A stretch of DNA of 64,000 bases from CAYUWG01 sp964448285 (GTDB lineage Bacteria > Bacteroidota > Ignavibacteria > SZUA-365), in NCBI GenBank assembly GCA_964448285.1, contig CAYUWG010000006.1:30754-94753 (forward strand), written 5' to 3'. This document shows, one piece after another, positions 35,361 through 44,892 of the stretch (positions are counted from its first letter, which is position 1; every line of letters starts with the position of its first letter). The notes beneath the pieces are model-generated. The model had not been told where the DNA came from. It saw only the letters and a list, made by a program, of their open reading frames with translations, and ran no database searches. The position numbers and the translations under genes were made by a program.

Positions 35361-36581
35361 CTATCGCGTAACTAAAAATCGCATGGATTTAATAATGCTA
35401 TCTGATGATACTACTGCGTAGTATGTCCCGGATGAGTATGACTGTGTAGGAATAGTAACAGTTTCCTTTAAGCTCCTCATTTCAATTATTCGCTTATCAA
35501 CGATACTGCCATCGGCCGAGTAAATATCCAGCGCGAGATACTTTTCATTCGACTGTATCGTAATAAAAATATTAATAGAAGTTGGTTGAGGGTATAAGAC
35601 TAATTTAATTGAAGAAGGAAATGGCCAAATCGCTTCAATGGCAGTTGGCTGACAACCGGATAACGTAGCTGACTTTCTAAAACCAGCTAGATCAGGACAG
35701 TAAAGTTTCTTCAAAGCGCATCCCATATAACAAGAAATTGAGGACCTATTTTGGAAGTTGTCACTTAAATAACCGTCTAACATTGTCTCAGATGTTATGT
35801 TTTCGGGAGCCATAGAGGCATCAGTATTGCATGGTGAACCAAAACTATCAAACCCATGATTACTTTTCAATCCCTCTATGTGCCCCAAACCAAGTGCATG
35901 TGCGATTTCATGCATCAAAATTGTCTCCATCTCTATACAGGTCTTTGTTTTCCCTGAGTTTGGGTCAATAACAGCTATTGCATCGCATTCCTTCGACCAA
36001 CAGTGAGGCGGAAATTTGTCGTTCCCATCTCTAAATTCGTCTGTGAGATTTAGATACAGCAATCCCGATCCAAATCCAGGTATAGGATAATTAGGGAAAA
36101 TCGTTTCGGTAAAGCCAATAGCTGTATATATTTTATTATCTACCTCCGTGAAAGCTCCACCAGCACGACCTTCGGGGATAATCCCTATCCCATCGATGCA
36201 GCCTTCTTCAATGTTGATTGCAAGCAAAGAATTGTCAGGAGCGCAGACGTCATTTAAGGCCTGAACCACCTTTTCCAAGGCTGGTTTAAAGATGTCGAAA
36301 AGTTTATCTCCGTCGCAAGTGTGTTCCTCGTAATCTGTATTATTTGCATTTTTGTGAAAAGTTTCTTTGTCGTAACACATTTTGAGTGGCGTATGTGCTT
36401 TTTTTATCTGTGATACTGTAGAGGGATCGCGTGTACAAATAGTTTTTGCTTTTAACTCGGGATTTCCATCGTTGTATAAATAGGAATAGTTGTATTTCTC
36501 TGGACATTGGCTATTCATGTTAAAACAATTAATAAAGCCAGCGACTATAATAGAAGTGTATAGGAGTTTCACTCGTTTCAC
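35361..36581 (-). CDS. Secreted metzincin-type zinc protease with T9SS domain
   Basis: The 406-residue protein has a signal peptide (residues 1-22), a Cys-rich body and HEIAHALGLGH at residues 224-234, the HExxHxxGxxH zinc site of metzincins; SMAPENI some 40 residues later could hold the Met-turn. The last 75 residues (LYPQPTSINIFITIQS ... SSGTYYAVVSSDS) are a T9SS type A sorting domain. It is expected to be a secreted or surface protease related to pappalysin-like enzymes. It lies 5 bases after paralogue 2 of the unknown family, so the two are probably one operon. Confidence 0.85.
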   Translation of the reverse strand: MKRVKLLYTSIIVAGFINCFNMNSQCPEKYNYSYLYNDGNPELKAKTICTRDPSTVSQIKKAHTPLKMCYDKETFHKNANNTDYEEHTCDGDKLFDIFKPALEKVVQALNDVCAPDNSLLAINIEEGCIDGIGIIPEGRAGGAFTEVDNKIYTAIGFTETIFPNYPIPGFGSGLLYLNLTDEFRDGNDKFPPHCWSKECDAIAVIDPNSGKTKTCIEMETILMHEIAHALGLGHIEGLKSNHGFDSFGSPCNTDASMAPENITSETMLDGYLSDNFQNRSSISCYMGCALKKLYCPDLAGFRKSATLSGCQPTAIEAIWPFPSSIKLVLYPQPTSINIFITIQSNEKYLALDIYSADGSIVDKRIIEMRSLKETVTIPTQSYSSGTYYAVVSSDSIIKSMRFLVTR

Positions 36582-36586
36582 CGTGT

Positions 36587-37552
36587 TTATCCTCCTCTTC
36601 CTGTAAGTGTGTTCATCGTGTTTCGGATGAATAATTCAATTTCATAAAAAGGTATCGCTTCTTCTCTCTTGAAATACCTCTCCGGGTCGAGGAGCAAACC
36701 GTTCACTATCTCAAAACGCTTTATGGGTGCGACTACCCAACGAAATGGGCCATTGCTATTGAACCCAGGACTTCGAAAATAGCCGGTGAAGACAAGGTAA
36801 TCATGTCCCGGCATCATCCTGCTGCTTCTCCATTGCGATGAGTCACATGTAAAGACGTTCCATTTAATGCGAAGGCAGCCTGTTCCTTCCGGGAGTTCGT
36901 GTTGCAGTGGATTACAGCTTGAATAGAACCTCAGTCCTTTGTAAACTTCGACGACTTCAACATCTGCGCACTGCGTAATCTTTGAACATGGCCCTGGCCA
37001 TTTGACGGTATAGCCTGTGTCATTCCGTTCGAAGAAAGATAGACCTCGGACACGGTATATGCCCTCAGAAGCAAAGATAAGCTCCTCAGGGAGGTTGATA
37101 TTGGGACCTCTATAGTTTGCGTTTTCAATTCCCCTAAATCGTAATGAATACTCCATGTTTAACGGTATAAGAACGTCTTGCCAGTCAGCTTTGTAATCAG
37201 GAATCGTTCGAAGCATTGAGTATCTGAGTTGATATAGTAGCAGAAACGGATCGTAATCAGCGATACGGTTATACAAATGCCATCCAATAATCAGGGAGTC
37301 ATTAGAGATTAAAGGAATGCGTGCTCGTATCTCGTATGGAGTATAGGTCTTACAAATCGTATCGAGGACAGTGTAAGCAAGCCACACATCCCAAGGCATA
37401 TCAGGTCGTGTAACTGGTATCCTCTCAGGTGGTGAGACGTGAAAAACTTCGCATGAATCGGGATCTGGCCAAATCTCAAAACCATTGCCGGATTGACCAT
37501 TGGTAGAGCTTACAAGGCATATGAGTAGAAAGAGAGCGAGGGTGGGTATCAT
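36587..37552 (-). CDS. Unknown secreted protein, paralogue 2 of the hemE-linked family
   Basis: I start at 37552 (MIPTLALFLLICLVSS), which gives a signal peptide and has AAGGAG eight bases upstream; an in-frame ATG at 37576 lacks these. The mature part opens WPDPDSCEVFHVSPPERIP, as in paralogue 1. The middle (about 130 residues) is only weakly alike, and the end from about GIYRVRGLSFFER on is almost identical in DNA too. It precedes the metzincin gene by 5 bases. No family or catalytic motif is recognised; a binding or inhibitor role next to the protease is a guess. Confidence 0.75.
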   Translation of the reverse strand: MIPTLALFLLICLVSSTNGQSGNGFEIWPDPDSCEVFHVSPPERIPVTRPDMPWDVWLAYTVLDTICKTYTPYEIRARIPLISNDSLIIGWHLYNRIADYDPFLLLYQLRYSMLRTIPDYKADWQDVLIPLNMEYSLRFRGIENANYRGPNINLPEELIFASEGIYRVRGLSFFERNDTGYTVKWPGPCSKITQCADVEVVEVYKGLRFYSSCNPLQHELPEGTGCLRIKWNVFTCDSSQWRSSRMMPGHDYLVFTGYFRSPGFNSNGPFRWVVAPIKRFEIVNGLLLDPERYFKREEAIPFYEIELFIRNTMNTLTGRGG

Positions 37553-37624
37553 GAAAGTCTCCTTAACGTTCATCATGGTACAACGATATCACTTTTCGTC
37601 ATTGAAAGCAATAGAGATACTGTC

Positions 37625-38677
37625 TTATTTGACAATTTCCTTCACCGCATCAATCAGCGCTTTCGCATGTGATACCGGTACATCGGGAAGGATGCCGTGG
37701 CCGAGATTGAAGATATGGCCGGGGTGCGGGCCGTAGCTTTTAAGGATGCTTCGGACTTCGCTGCGAATGTTCTCCGGCGATGCGTAGAGTGCGACCGGAT
37801 CGAAGTTCCCCTGAAGCGCTACACGGTTGTGCAGCGATGTGCGTACCTCCCCGATGTCCACAGTCCAGTCGAGCCCGACAACGTCGCAACCGCATTCCGC
37901 AAGTTCCTGCAGCGACGTGTTCGCGCCTTTCGCAAAGACGATAACCGGAACGCTCGTGTTCGCTTTCACGTGCTCGACGATTTGCATGATGTACGGCAGC
38001 GAGAATTCGAGAAAGGCTTCTTTGCTGAGAATGCCCGCCCAAGTGTCGAAGATCTGCACGACGTCCGCGCCGTGCTGCGCTTGAAACACGAGGTACTCGC
38101 TCACGACGCGCGATAATTTTTCGAGCAGCGTGTGCAACGTCGCGGGTTCATCGTAGAGCATCGTCTTTACGACGGCGAAGTTTTTCGAGCCATGACCTTC
38201 GACGGCGTACGCAGCGAGCGTCCATGGTGCGCCGGCAAAGCCGATGAGCGGCACGCGGTCGTTCAACGCCCTCTTCGTCGTGCTGAGCGCGTCATACACG
38301 AACCGCAGATTCTCCGCAGCACCTTCGATCCGCAATGCGTCGATCGCTTCACGCGAACGAAGCGGAGACGGAAACCGCGGTCCGCCCTTTCCTTCCTCCA
38401 CGATGAGTTCCATGCCCATCGCTTCCTGCACGACGAGGATGTCGGAGAAAATGATCGCGGCATCCACACCGACGATGTCCACCGGTTGGATGGTGACTTC
38501 GGCGGCGAGTTCGGGAGTTTTGCAGAGCGTGAGGAAGTCCGCTTTCTCTCGAACCGCCCGATACTCCGGGAGATAGCGCCCGGCTTGCCGCATCATCCAC
38601 ACGGGAGTGCGTTCGACGGGTTGACGGCGTGCGGCTCGGAGAAGGAGGTCGTTTTGAGGGGCGTTCGATGGAGGCAT
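37625..38677 (-). CDS. hemE: Uroporphyrinogen decarboxylase
   Basis: I start at 38677 (MPPSNAPQNDLLLRAARR); a longer frame upstream has no family match. The 350-residue product has WMMRQAGRYLPEYR, the FSDILVVQEAMG block, GFAGAPWTLAAYAVEG, FDTWAG and GNFDPVAL, all conserved in HemE, which decarboxylates uroporphyrinogen III to coproporphyrinogen III. The last residues (KEIVK) come from the inserted cassette; the old tail is at 35089. The change is beyond the conserved core, so activity is probably kept. Confidence 0.96.
   Translation of the reverse strand: MPPSNAPQNDLLLRAARRQPVERTPVWMMRQAGRYLPEYRAVREKADFLTLCKTPELAAEVTIQPVDIVGVDAAIIFSDILVVQEAMGMELIVEEGKGGPRFPSPLRSREAIDALRIEGAAENLRFVYDALSTTKRALNDRVPLIGFAGAPWTLAAYAVEGHGSKNFAVVKTMLYDEPATLHTLLEKLSRVVSEYLVFQAQHGADVVQIFDTWAGILSKEAFLEFSLPYIMQIVEHVKANTSVPVIVFAKGANTSLQELAECGCDVVGLDWTVDIGEVRTSLHNRVALQGNFDPVALYASPENIRSEVRSILKSYGPHPGHIFNLGHGILPDVPVSHAKALIDAVKEIVK
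37635..37808 (-). repeat. hemE-end direct repeat, copy within the intact gene
   Basis: This 174-base stretch of the intact hemE 3' end matches 35132-35305 at 171 positions. It marks the hemE-proximal border of the cargo cassette. Confidence 0.95.
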
Positions 38678-39072
38678 GAAATACGGGGTAATTAGGGATT
38701 GCTTCGCGTGTAGTAAGTTCGGGTTGTTAAACCCGTACAATGTTACGAGATTAAAATATGGAGACGGATGATGAGAATCATACCCACGCGACTGATCGCT
38801 CAAACATGTACGCAGGAGAAGTGAAAAACTGTCTCCGTTCTTATTGTGTGAAGTCCATTGTTCCTACGACGACGCAATCTCTTCCTCTCGGCTATAAGCA
38901 GAACTGAGAAAGTGTGTCACACTTTCGATTCGTTACAAGGACCTCACGATAAACGACCGCACTTGCTCATTATCGAGTGTAACCCAACTCCTGTACGATG
39001 TGTCTTTCATTGCATAGATTGGACTCCTCTTTCCAATCACATGATCTAAACGATACAGCAACGGAGGTATCA
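38678..39072. other. Intergenic region between hemE and a lipoprotein gene, with a palindrome
   Basis: These 395 bases separate divergent genes. The only clear structure is a perfect 19-base palindrome at 38908-38926 (GAAAGTGTG-T-CACACTTTC), which could be a regulator site or a small hairpin. The promoters of both genes should lie here, but no convincing TTG / TAnnTTTG pair was found. Confidence 0.6.
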
Positions 39073-40401
39073 ATGAGTCTGAAACGGTTACAGAGTGAAG
39101 TTGTTCTTCGTCTGGCATTGCTCGTATGTGCAGCAGGCTCGTTGTTTTTTGGCATTGCTTGCGATGACGACCCGCCGATGAAGCCGCCACCTGTGCTCGG
39201 CGAGATCACACTAACACTTGTGGATGTTGGTGTTACTGAAGCGGTTATAAGGGTCGCTTTCCCGGATTCCATTGGCTATTGGACGCTCAGCCTCCGACGC
39301 GACGGTCAGACGTTGCGGACCTTGACTGTGCAGAGGAGGGACACGATCCTCACAGACCAGGAGCTTACGCCTTCCCGGACCTACACTTACCAAGTTGTTC
39401 GCATGATCGATTCCATAACGATGAGGGAGAAGAGCAACGAACTACGCGTGACGACGATGGCGCCGACCTCCTCTGCGTTCCATTGGCGCCTTGATTCACT
39501 TGCGGGTGGGACTTCGAGTGCGCTATATGACGTAGCGATCATTAGAACGGATCCACCATTGATTTACGCGGTCGGGGAAATGTACAAATCAGGGGAATCG
39601 AAGCTCTACAATCTGGCCGTTTGGAAGGGGCAGGAGTGGGAGTTGAAGCGAGTTACTGCAATGTTTAGGGGAAATCCGGTAACCGTGCGACTTGAAGGAG
39701 TATTCGCGCATTCTGAGACAGATATATGGCTTGCAGGTGGTCTTCCTATTCATGGGGATGGAGATAATTGGACATTGTATGATCCCCGAGCTCAGCTTGG
39801 TGACAGCGTTTCAGTTTCGAGGGTTTGGGGTACTGAGAAAGACATGTACTTCGTAGGACGTGGCGGAACCATCTTACACTTCAATGGAACAAGCTGGCGT
39901 AGAATCATCAGCGGAACGACATTGCCATTCCGTGGTCTTTATGGCGCTCCTACGAAGGATGGTACCGATTACGAAATCCTATGTGTGGGGGACGGCTACA
40001 TGGAACCAGGAGGAAGCAAGGTCTTTTCTATAAGGGATGGCAAGACGACCTTGGTCTGGACGGACCCCCGGCAAGATGGACTCGACGATATCTGGTTCAT
40101 ACCGGGGAAGAGGTATATCGTCGTAGGAGACGGTTTCTGGGAAACGGATTCGCTCTCAAAGCCATTTACGAAGAGAGATGTTTTGACATCAGCCGCAAAG
40201 CACTCGATTTATGGAATAGATAATAGAGACATTTTCGCGGCTGGTTCGTTCAAATTGTTGGCTCATTTCAACGGTTACAAATGGACATCCTTTTTCCCAT
40301 TCAGTTCAGGAGGTTTCGGTTCCGTCAAAATGAAAGGCGATCTCGTTGTCGCCGTTGGCGCTGACGGGAGATATGCTCTTGCCGCTATCGGGAAAAGATG
40401 A
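39073..40401 (+). CDS. Lipoprotein with a fibronectin-like domain and propeller-like body
   Basis: I start at 39073, just after CGGAGG; the frame is open further up without a site. The 442-residue product has a lipoprotein signal (LFFGIAC near residue 31, followed by DDDPP). Residues 40-130 look like a fibronectin type III domain (ITLTLVDVGVTEAVIRV ... TYTYQVVRM). The rest has repeated short blocks (DIWLAGG, DMYFVGRGGTILHFNGTSW, DIWFIPGKRYIVVGDG, DIFAAGSFKLLAHFNGYKW), a propeller-like pattern. It is a surface or periplasmic binding protein by appearance; function unknown. It interrupts the haem cluster. Confidence 0.75.
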   Translation: MSLKRLQSEVVLRLALLVCAAGSLFFGIACDDDPPMKPPPVLGEITLTLVDVGVTEAVIRVAFPDSIGYWTLSLRRDGQTLRTLTVQRRDTILTDQELTPSRTYTYQVVRMIDSITMREKSNELRVTTMAPTSSAFHWRLDSLAGGTSSALYDVAIIRTDPPLIYAVGEMYKSGESKLYNLAVWKGQEWELKRVTAMFRGNPVTVRLEGVFAHSETDIWLAGGLPIHGDGDNWTLYDPRAQLGDSVSVSRVWGTEKDMYFVGRGGTILHFNGTSWRRIISGTTLPFRGLYGAPTKDGTDYEILCVGDGYMEPGGSKVFSIRDGKTTLVWTDPRQDGLDDIWFIPGKRYIVVGDGFWETDSLSKPFTKRDVLTSAAKHSIYGIDNRDIFAAGSFKLLAHFNGYKWTSFFPFSSGGFGSVKMKGDLVVAVGADGRYALAAIGKR

Positions 40402-40523
40402 TTCTAATCTAATATCCGATGCAATCTCTTATTGATAGTACTTTGACCTTTGTAAACCGAAGCCATTTTAAATGCCAATGGCTTTTCACACCCAATCATA
40501 GATCAAACAGATAGAGGAGTTCC

Positions 40524-43500
40524 ATGAACATCCACATCATTTTCGCAAGTCTCGTTGCAAGCATGCTTTGCCTGAGCAGTACTGTTCATGCACAACAACA
40601 ACAGCCTTTTCCACCACTAAGCGACAGTATTTCGCTTCCGCAGTACATTCATACTGTGACGATGTCTTCTCTGGACATTGAAACACTACTCACCGAAGAC
40701 AGCATAGATGCGCAATATTCAAACATCCCACCTCGTTTTGGTTTCGCTCAACCAGTCGATTTAGGCGTCACGAATGCTGGAACCTGGGACACACTGGTAT
40801 CCGGAGATCGCATCTGGCGTCTCAGAATCATTTCAAGCGGCGCATACTCAATAAACCTCAACTTCAACAGGTTTCTCATACCTGAAGGAGGAAGGTTATT
40901 CGTGTACAATGAACAGAAAACGATGACTATAGGAGCTTTCACTAACGAAAACAACCTTCCTGACAGCGTCTTCGCAACGCGACCGGTGAAAGGCGACACG
41001 ATAATCCTTGAGTACAACCATCCCGCGTCAGCCCAGGTCCTTCCACTGCTGAACATTGTTGGAATCGTACATGGTTACAGGGATATGTTTAGCAACGATG
41101 CAGGATTCCGGAGATCCCTTTTCTGCCAGCGGAATGTTCATTGCCCTGAAGGCACGGAATGGCAAATGCAAGCGCGCAGCGTTGCTATGGTGCTCAATGA
41201 TAAAGGACAAAGGTGGTGCAGTGGGGCCACGATCAACGATGTTACTAATAATAGTGATAAAGCGTACTTCATCACAGCAGACCACTGCCTTTCTGGATCA
41301 GACCCATCCGGATCCGGACTCGTATTCATCTTCAGCTATGAAAGCGCTGACTGTGACTATCCACCGAGTGAACCAAGTACAGATAAATCGATAAATGGCG
41401 CGACAATCATTTCGCGCTGCAGTACGGTAGATATTGCACTTTTGGAGCTATCTAAGTTGCCTCATAAACTATACGACCCGGATATCTACTATGCAGGTTG
41501 GAGTTTAGACGACATCGCACCTAGCCGCATAGCTGTAGTTCACCATCCGAAGGGTGACATTAAAAAAATCCTTCTCTCGAGCAGTATCCCGGTTTTCAAT
41601 ACTTCATTCATAGAAGCCAATGTGAATGAAACAACAGGCCTTGTTGAGTCAGCGACGTCAGGCGCCCCGGCATTTGACCAAAACGGTCGGATTATCGGTA
41701 TCGTTACTGATGCGATGAATAAGGAAGGTTGTTCGATAATAGGTGATCTTTTCATCTCACGACTCTCTGCCGCTTTTGAGTGCCAGACAGCTCCACTCAA
41801 AACCTCACTGGATCCTAATGACATCGGTGTTCTTCGTATCAACGGTCGTCATCCATATCCTCCCGCAGATGTTGAAATCACAGTCGATCAGAAGCGAGCG
41901 AGCGACGACCGGCTGGCAAATACGATTGTTGAACGTTGGGATTTTACAAATTCCAATTTCGCCAACCTTGATATCACGGACCAGCCAGCCACCTTCACAT
42001 CGACGAAAGCCGCTCTCGAAGTACTTAAGGGCATGCAGGATCGGGTAGAAAATCCGAATGAGAAATACCATGTTTGGAGGATCGGTTCTCAATCCCCCCT
42101 CTTCAGCAACGTCCAAAATCAAAGAAGCTTCTTCATTAGAGAGCAACCCATTACGATTACTTCACAATTCAACTATACGAAGGAGAACGTCATCATCGCG
42201 ACGGACCTCTTCGAGCATAACCCACCCGCGATGGGAGGAGAGATCAACTTCCTCGACCCGTGGTACATTGACTTCCAGGACCCTTTATATAACAATAGTT
42301 GGCGCAATCGAGGAATGAACCAGGCTTTCCCGCACTCACGCAGCGTCGGTACTACAGGGTTCAAACCGTATTTTACGACTCCCTTCCAGGAGAGCCCTAA
42401 TCATCCATATCGAGGAGTCTTTCTGAATCAAAACCCATTGTGGTTGCCACATATTCCAAACTACTCCCTCTCTGTTCCTGAAGTTCAAACCATCAATGGT
42501 GTTGATTATGCGGCCATCGGTTGGTATAGTCCGAATCAGAAAGCATCGCTTCAATACCCGGATAGACTGGAAACAGGTGTTGTGTTCGAGGAAGAAGATG
42601 CAAACGAGCCAATCGTCAAGGCTCGCCTGAAGGGACATTTGCTTTCAACATCAACCACACCGCCCACGAAAAACAACAACCAACGTAAAATCGCTATACA
42701 GTTCATGGGAAGTGGGCAAGAGAAACATCTTCATGCCGTGTATGAAAGCGGTGGTCGTATCTATTACACGAAGTCCACAAACCACGGAACTTCCTGGAGT
42801 GGTGAAGTGCTTGTCAGTAATTTCACTGAAACAACATCCGTAAACCCGAGCATCGCTTTTGAAGGCAACCACGTCTTTGTGACCTATGTAGAAGGGAGTG
42901 ATATTGTCACCAAGTCGAAAGATTATCAACAAGACATCTGGTTGGAAATAGATAGGCAGTCGTTAAGGGTACCGATGGCAAGTGTACCTGCAATTGCTGC
43001 TTCGTTGGTTGCACTCTCCAATGAACCTTACCCAATTCCAGTTTGTGTAACAATCTGGGAGGATGGAGATAAAAAATTGAAGTATTCCGTGGTAAGGTTC
43101 GATGGGACTCCTGGAGAAGTCGAAATCTCCGGTTCATGGACACCAGCGCTTGGTTTGGAACTTCGTGAGGGACGCTATATTGGACAGACACAAGTTCAAC
43201 CACGATACCCTTCTATCGTTGGCCAACGAAATGGAACTATGCCAGGGTTCGGAATCGTATGGAACGAACATGGTGAGCTTTACTACAGCGATTTAAACGT
43301 GTTGGGTGAAGTTCAAAATACGTTTCGCATCTATCATTATAACCAGGCCGAATTGGTACGATCAACGGCTGGATACGGAATACTTGCGAATCAGGCACCT
43401 TCAATTACTCTGATAAACAATACGTATCCAATTATCGCTTACACATGCAACAGAAGTATGAGCAATCCTGTCTTCTTACCTACACAAACGACGGTAGGAG

Positions 43501-44750
43501 GACTACAACTTGGCCCGGGAAATGTACAATGGTCTCCATGCTTATATGGGACGAACGAAATTATTGTTCGAATGCGATCAGGATCAATCGGTTCTGCAGC
43601 ATCTTCTGGTTGGAGTGTACAGACATACGCATCACGAAATCAATGTAACGAAGTGTGGGACCCATCTATCAGCCATACGGGTGAAGATCCATTGTTTGGA
43701 ATAAACTTGTACCATGGTCTTCGCGTCGTCGCAAACGATGGTATCAGGACACATAGTGTCGGAAGAGTATCGCTTAGCTCGTCGTTTTTTGTTACACGAG
43801 AAAGAGACGGATACGATCCAAATCTCCCAGTATATGGTTTTTACGATTCGCAACAGTCGAATAATCTGAGATACCTTGCGTCAAATCTTGCCTCATCCCC
43901 ATTCGTACATGGAATATCTTCAGATGATTTTGCAATGACACCAAAAACAGCGGCGTTCACCACCCATCACGTGCGGTTGCTCATAGCTACCGGCGACAAC
44001 GACACGACCTTTGCACTCTACGGCATACACAACCCCGTCGTCCGCGACGGCGAGCAAAACGAAACCCCAATCGAATGGCTTATGACGGTGGATACAACGA
44101 CAATACAAGAAGGCATAACTATCGAAGAGCGCATGCGGTCGGATGCCTTTACCGTCCCGATGTCAGGCTCGATGAAATACGGGGTCATGCTCTATGCTCG
44201 CAATACGAACCAGTTCGAACAGCAATTCAACTTCATCGTGAAGTTCATCAGCACGTCGAGCGGGAACGTTGTCCTATCGGATTCCATCGCGGCAAGCGCT
44301 TTGCCTGACAGCAATATCTATGCGGAATACGTTATCGATCTCTCTTCGATTGCAGGACAGGAAGTCTATTTGACAGCTACGCTTTCGACGACGCCGGATT
44401 CGGCGTTCACCGAGGTAATCGATCTCTTCATCACGGAAGAGGATGCGGAGAAAGTCAGAGCGCGTGAGCAAGAGAAGCTTACACCCGGTGGTATCACGTT
44501 GGATGAGAACCGTCCCAATCCTTTCAGCGCTTCGACTTCGATTACCTTCTCTATTCAGGAATCAGGAACCGTTCGACTTTCGGTCTATGATCTTTACGGT
44601 CGTCTCATGAAAGAGATTATCAACGGTCGTCGCAATGCCGGTCGTTACACGCACACTTTCAGTGCCTCCGAGCTTCCATCCGGCGTCTATCTTTATCGCC
44701 TTGAAGCGAACGGCCAGATGCTCACCCGGCGCATGTCGGTCATCAAATGA
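40524..44750 (+). CDS. Large secreted serine protease with T9SS sorting domain
   Basis: The 1,408-residue protein has a signal peptide (cleaved near VHAQ) and a trypsin-like domain resembling lysyl endopeptidase: ITADHC (H254), STVDIALLEL (D303) and ATSGAPAF (S379) form the triad, and WCSGATIND precedes it. Residues 640-1,130 contain Asp-box-like and propeller-type strands (YYTKSTNHGTSWSGEV). Residues 1,150-1,310 form a beta domain. The end is a T9SS type A sorting domain (LDENRPNPFSASTSITF, ... LPSGVYLYRLEANGQ). The cell would secrete it and tether it to the surface. It sits in the middle of the haem cluster on the opposite strand. Confidence 0.85.
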   Translation: MNIHIIFASLVASMLCLSSTVHAQQQQPFPPLSDSISLPQYIHTVTMSSLDIETLLTEDSIDAQYSNIPPRFGFAQPVDLGVTNAGTWDTLVSGDRIWRLRIISSGAYSINLNFNRFLIPEGGRLFVYNEQKTMTIGAFTNENNLPDSVFATRPVKGDTIILEYNHPASAQVLPLLNIVGIVHGYRDMFSNDAGFRRSLFCQRNVHCPEGTEWQMQARSVAMVLNDKGQRWCSGATINDVTNNSDKAYFITADHCLSGSDPSGSGLVFIFSYESADCDYPPSEPSTDKSINGATIISRCSTVDIALLELSKLPHKLYDPDIYYAGWSLDDIAPSRIAVVHHPKGDIKKILLSSSIPVFNTSFIEANVNETTGLVESATSGAPAFDQNGRIIGIVTDAMNKEGCSIIGDLFISRLSAAFECQTAPLKTSLDPNDIGVLRINGRHPYPPADVEITVDQKRASDDRLANTIVERWDFTNSNFANLDITDQPATFTSTKAALEVLKGMQDRVENPNEKYHVWRIGSQSPLFSNVQNQRSFFIREQPITITSQFNYTKENVIIATDLFEHNPPAMGGEINFLDPWYIDFQDPLYNNSWRNRGMNQAFPHSRSVGTTGFKPYFTTPFQESPNHPYRGVFLNQNPLWLPHIPNYSLSVPEVQTINGVDYAAIGWYSPNQKASLQYPDRLETGVVFEEEDANEPIVKARLKGHLLSTSTTPPTKNNNQRKIAIQFMGSGQEKHLHAVYESGGRIYYTKSTNHGTSWSGEVLVSNFTETTSVNPSIAFEGNHVFVTYVEGSDIVTKSKDYQQDIWLEIDRQSLRVPMASVPAIAASLVALSNEPYPIPVCVTIWEDGDKKLKYSVVRFDGTPGEVEISGSWTPALGLELREGRYIGQTQVQPRYPSIVGQRNGTMPGFGIVWNEHGELYYSDLNVLGEVQNTFRIYHYNQAELVRSTAGYGILANQAPSITLINNTYPIIAYTCNRSMSNPVFLPTQTTVGGLQLGPGNVQWSPCLYGTNEIIVRMRSGSIGSAASSGWSVQTYASRNQCNEVWDPSISHTGEDPLFGINLYHGLRVVANDGIRTHSVGRVSLSSSFFVTRERDGYDPNLPVYGFYDSQQSNNLRYLASNLASSPFVHGISSDDFAMTPKTAAFTTHHVRLLIATGDNDTTFALYGIHNPVVRDGEQNETPIEWLMTVDTTTIQEGITIEERMRSDAFTVPMSGSMKYGVMLYARNTNQFEQQFNFIVKFISTSSGNVVLSDSIAASALPDSNIYAEYVIDLSSIAGQEVYLTATLSTTPDSAFTEVIDLFITEEDAEKVRAREQEKLTPGGITLDENRPNPFSASTSITFSIQESGTVRLSVYDLYGRLMKEIINGRRNAGRYTHTFSASELPSGVYLYRLEANGQMLTRRMSVIK

Positions 44751-44773
44751 TCGGTTCGTTACTTCATCGATCT

Positions 44774-44801
44774 AAAAACGTCTGTTTACGCGGGCGTTTT
44801 T
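44774..44801 (+). terminator. Probable intrinsic terminator after the large protease
   Basis: AAAAACGTCTG (44774-44784) can pair with CGGGCGTTTTT (44791-44801) with two G-T pairs and a 6-base loop; the T-run closes the right arm. It lies 24 bases after the stop codon and between convergent genes, so it may serve both strands. Confidence 0.5.
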
Positions 44802-44892
44802 TATATACGCGGATTCTTTATACAACCTTTTCCTGAGGCGTATTTGAAACGCGTTATCGCAATGCGCTTCCAAACAACCGACGCAAATCGTT

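Larger units (their letters stand above)
35306..37634. mobile_element. Cargo cassette at the hemE 3' end
   Basis: The segment between the two hemE-end repeats holds a metzincin gene and paralogue 2 of the unknown secreted family, both on the minus strand like hemE. A second member of the same family lies just outside, beyond the old hemE tail. The layout fits repeated insertion of modules that carry their own hemE 3' end, or an old tandem duplication with later gene replacement. No recombinase gene is present. Confidence 0.6.
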
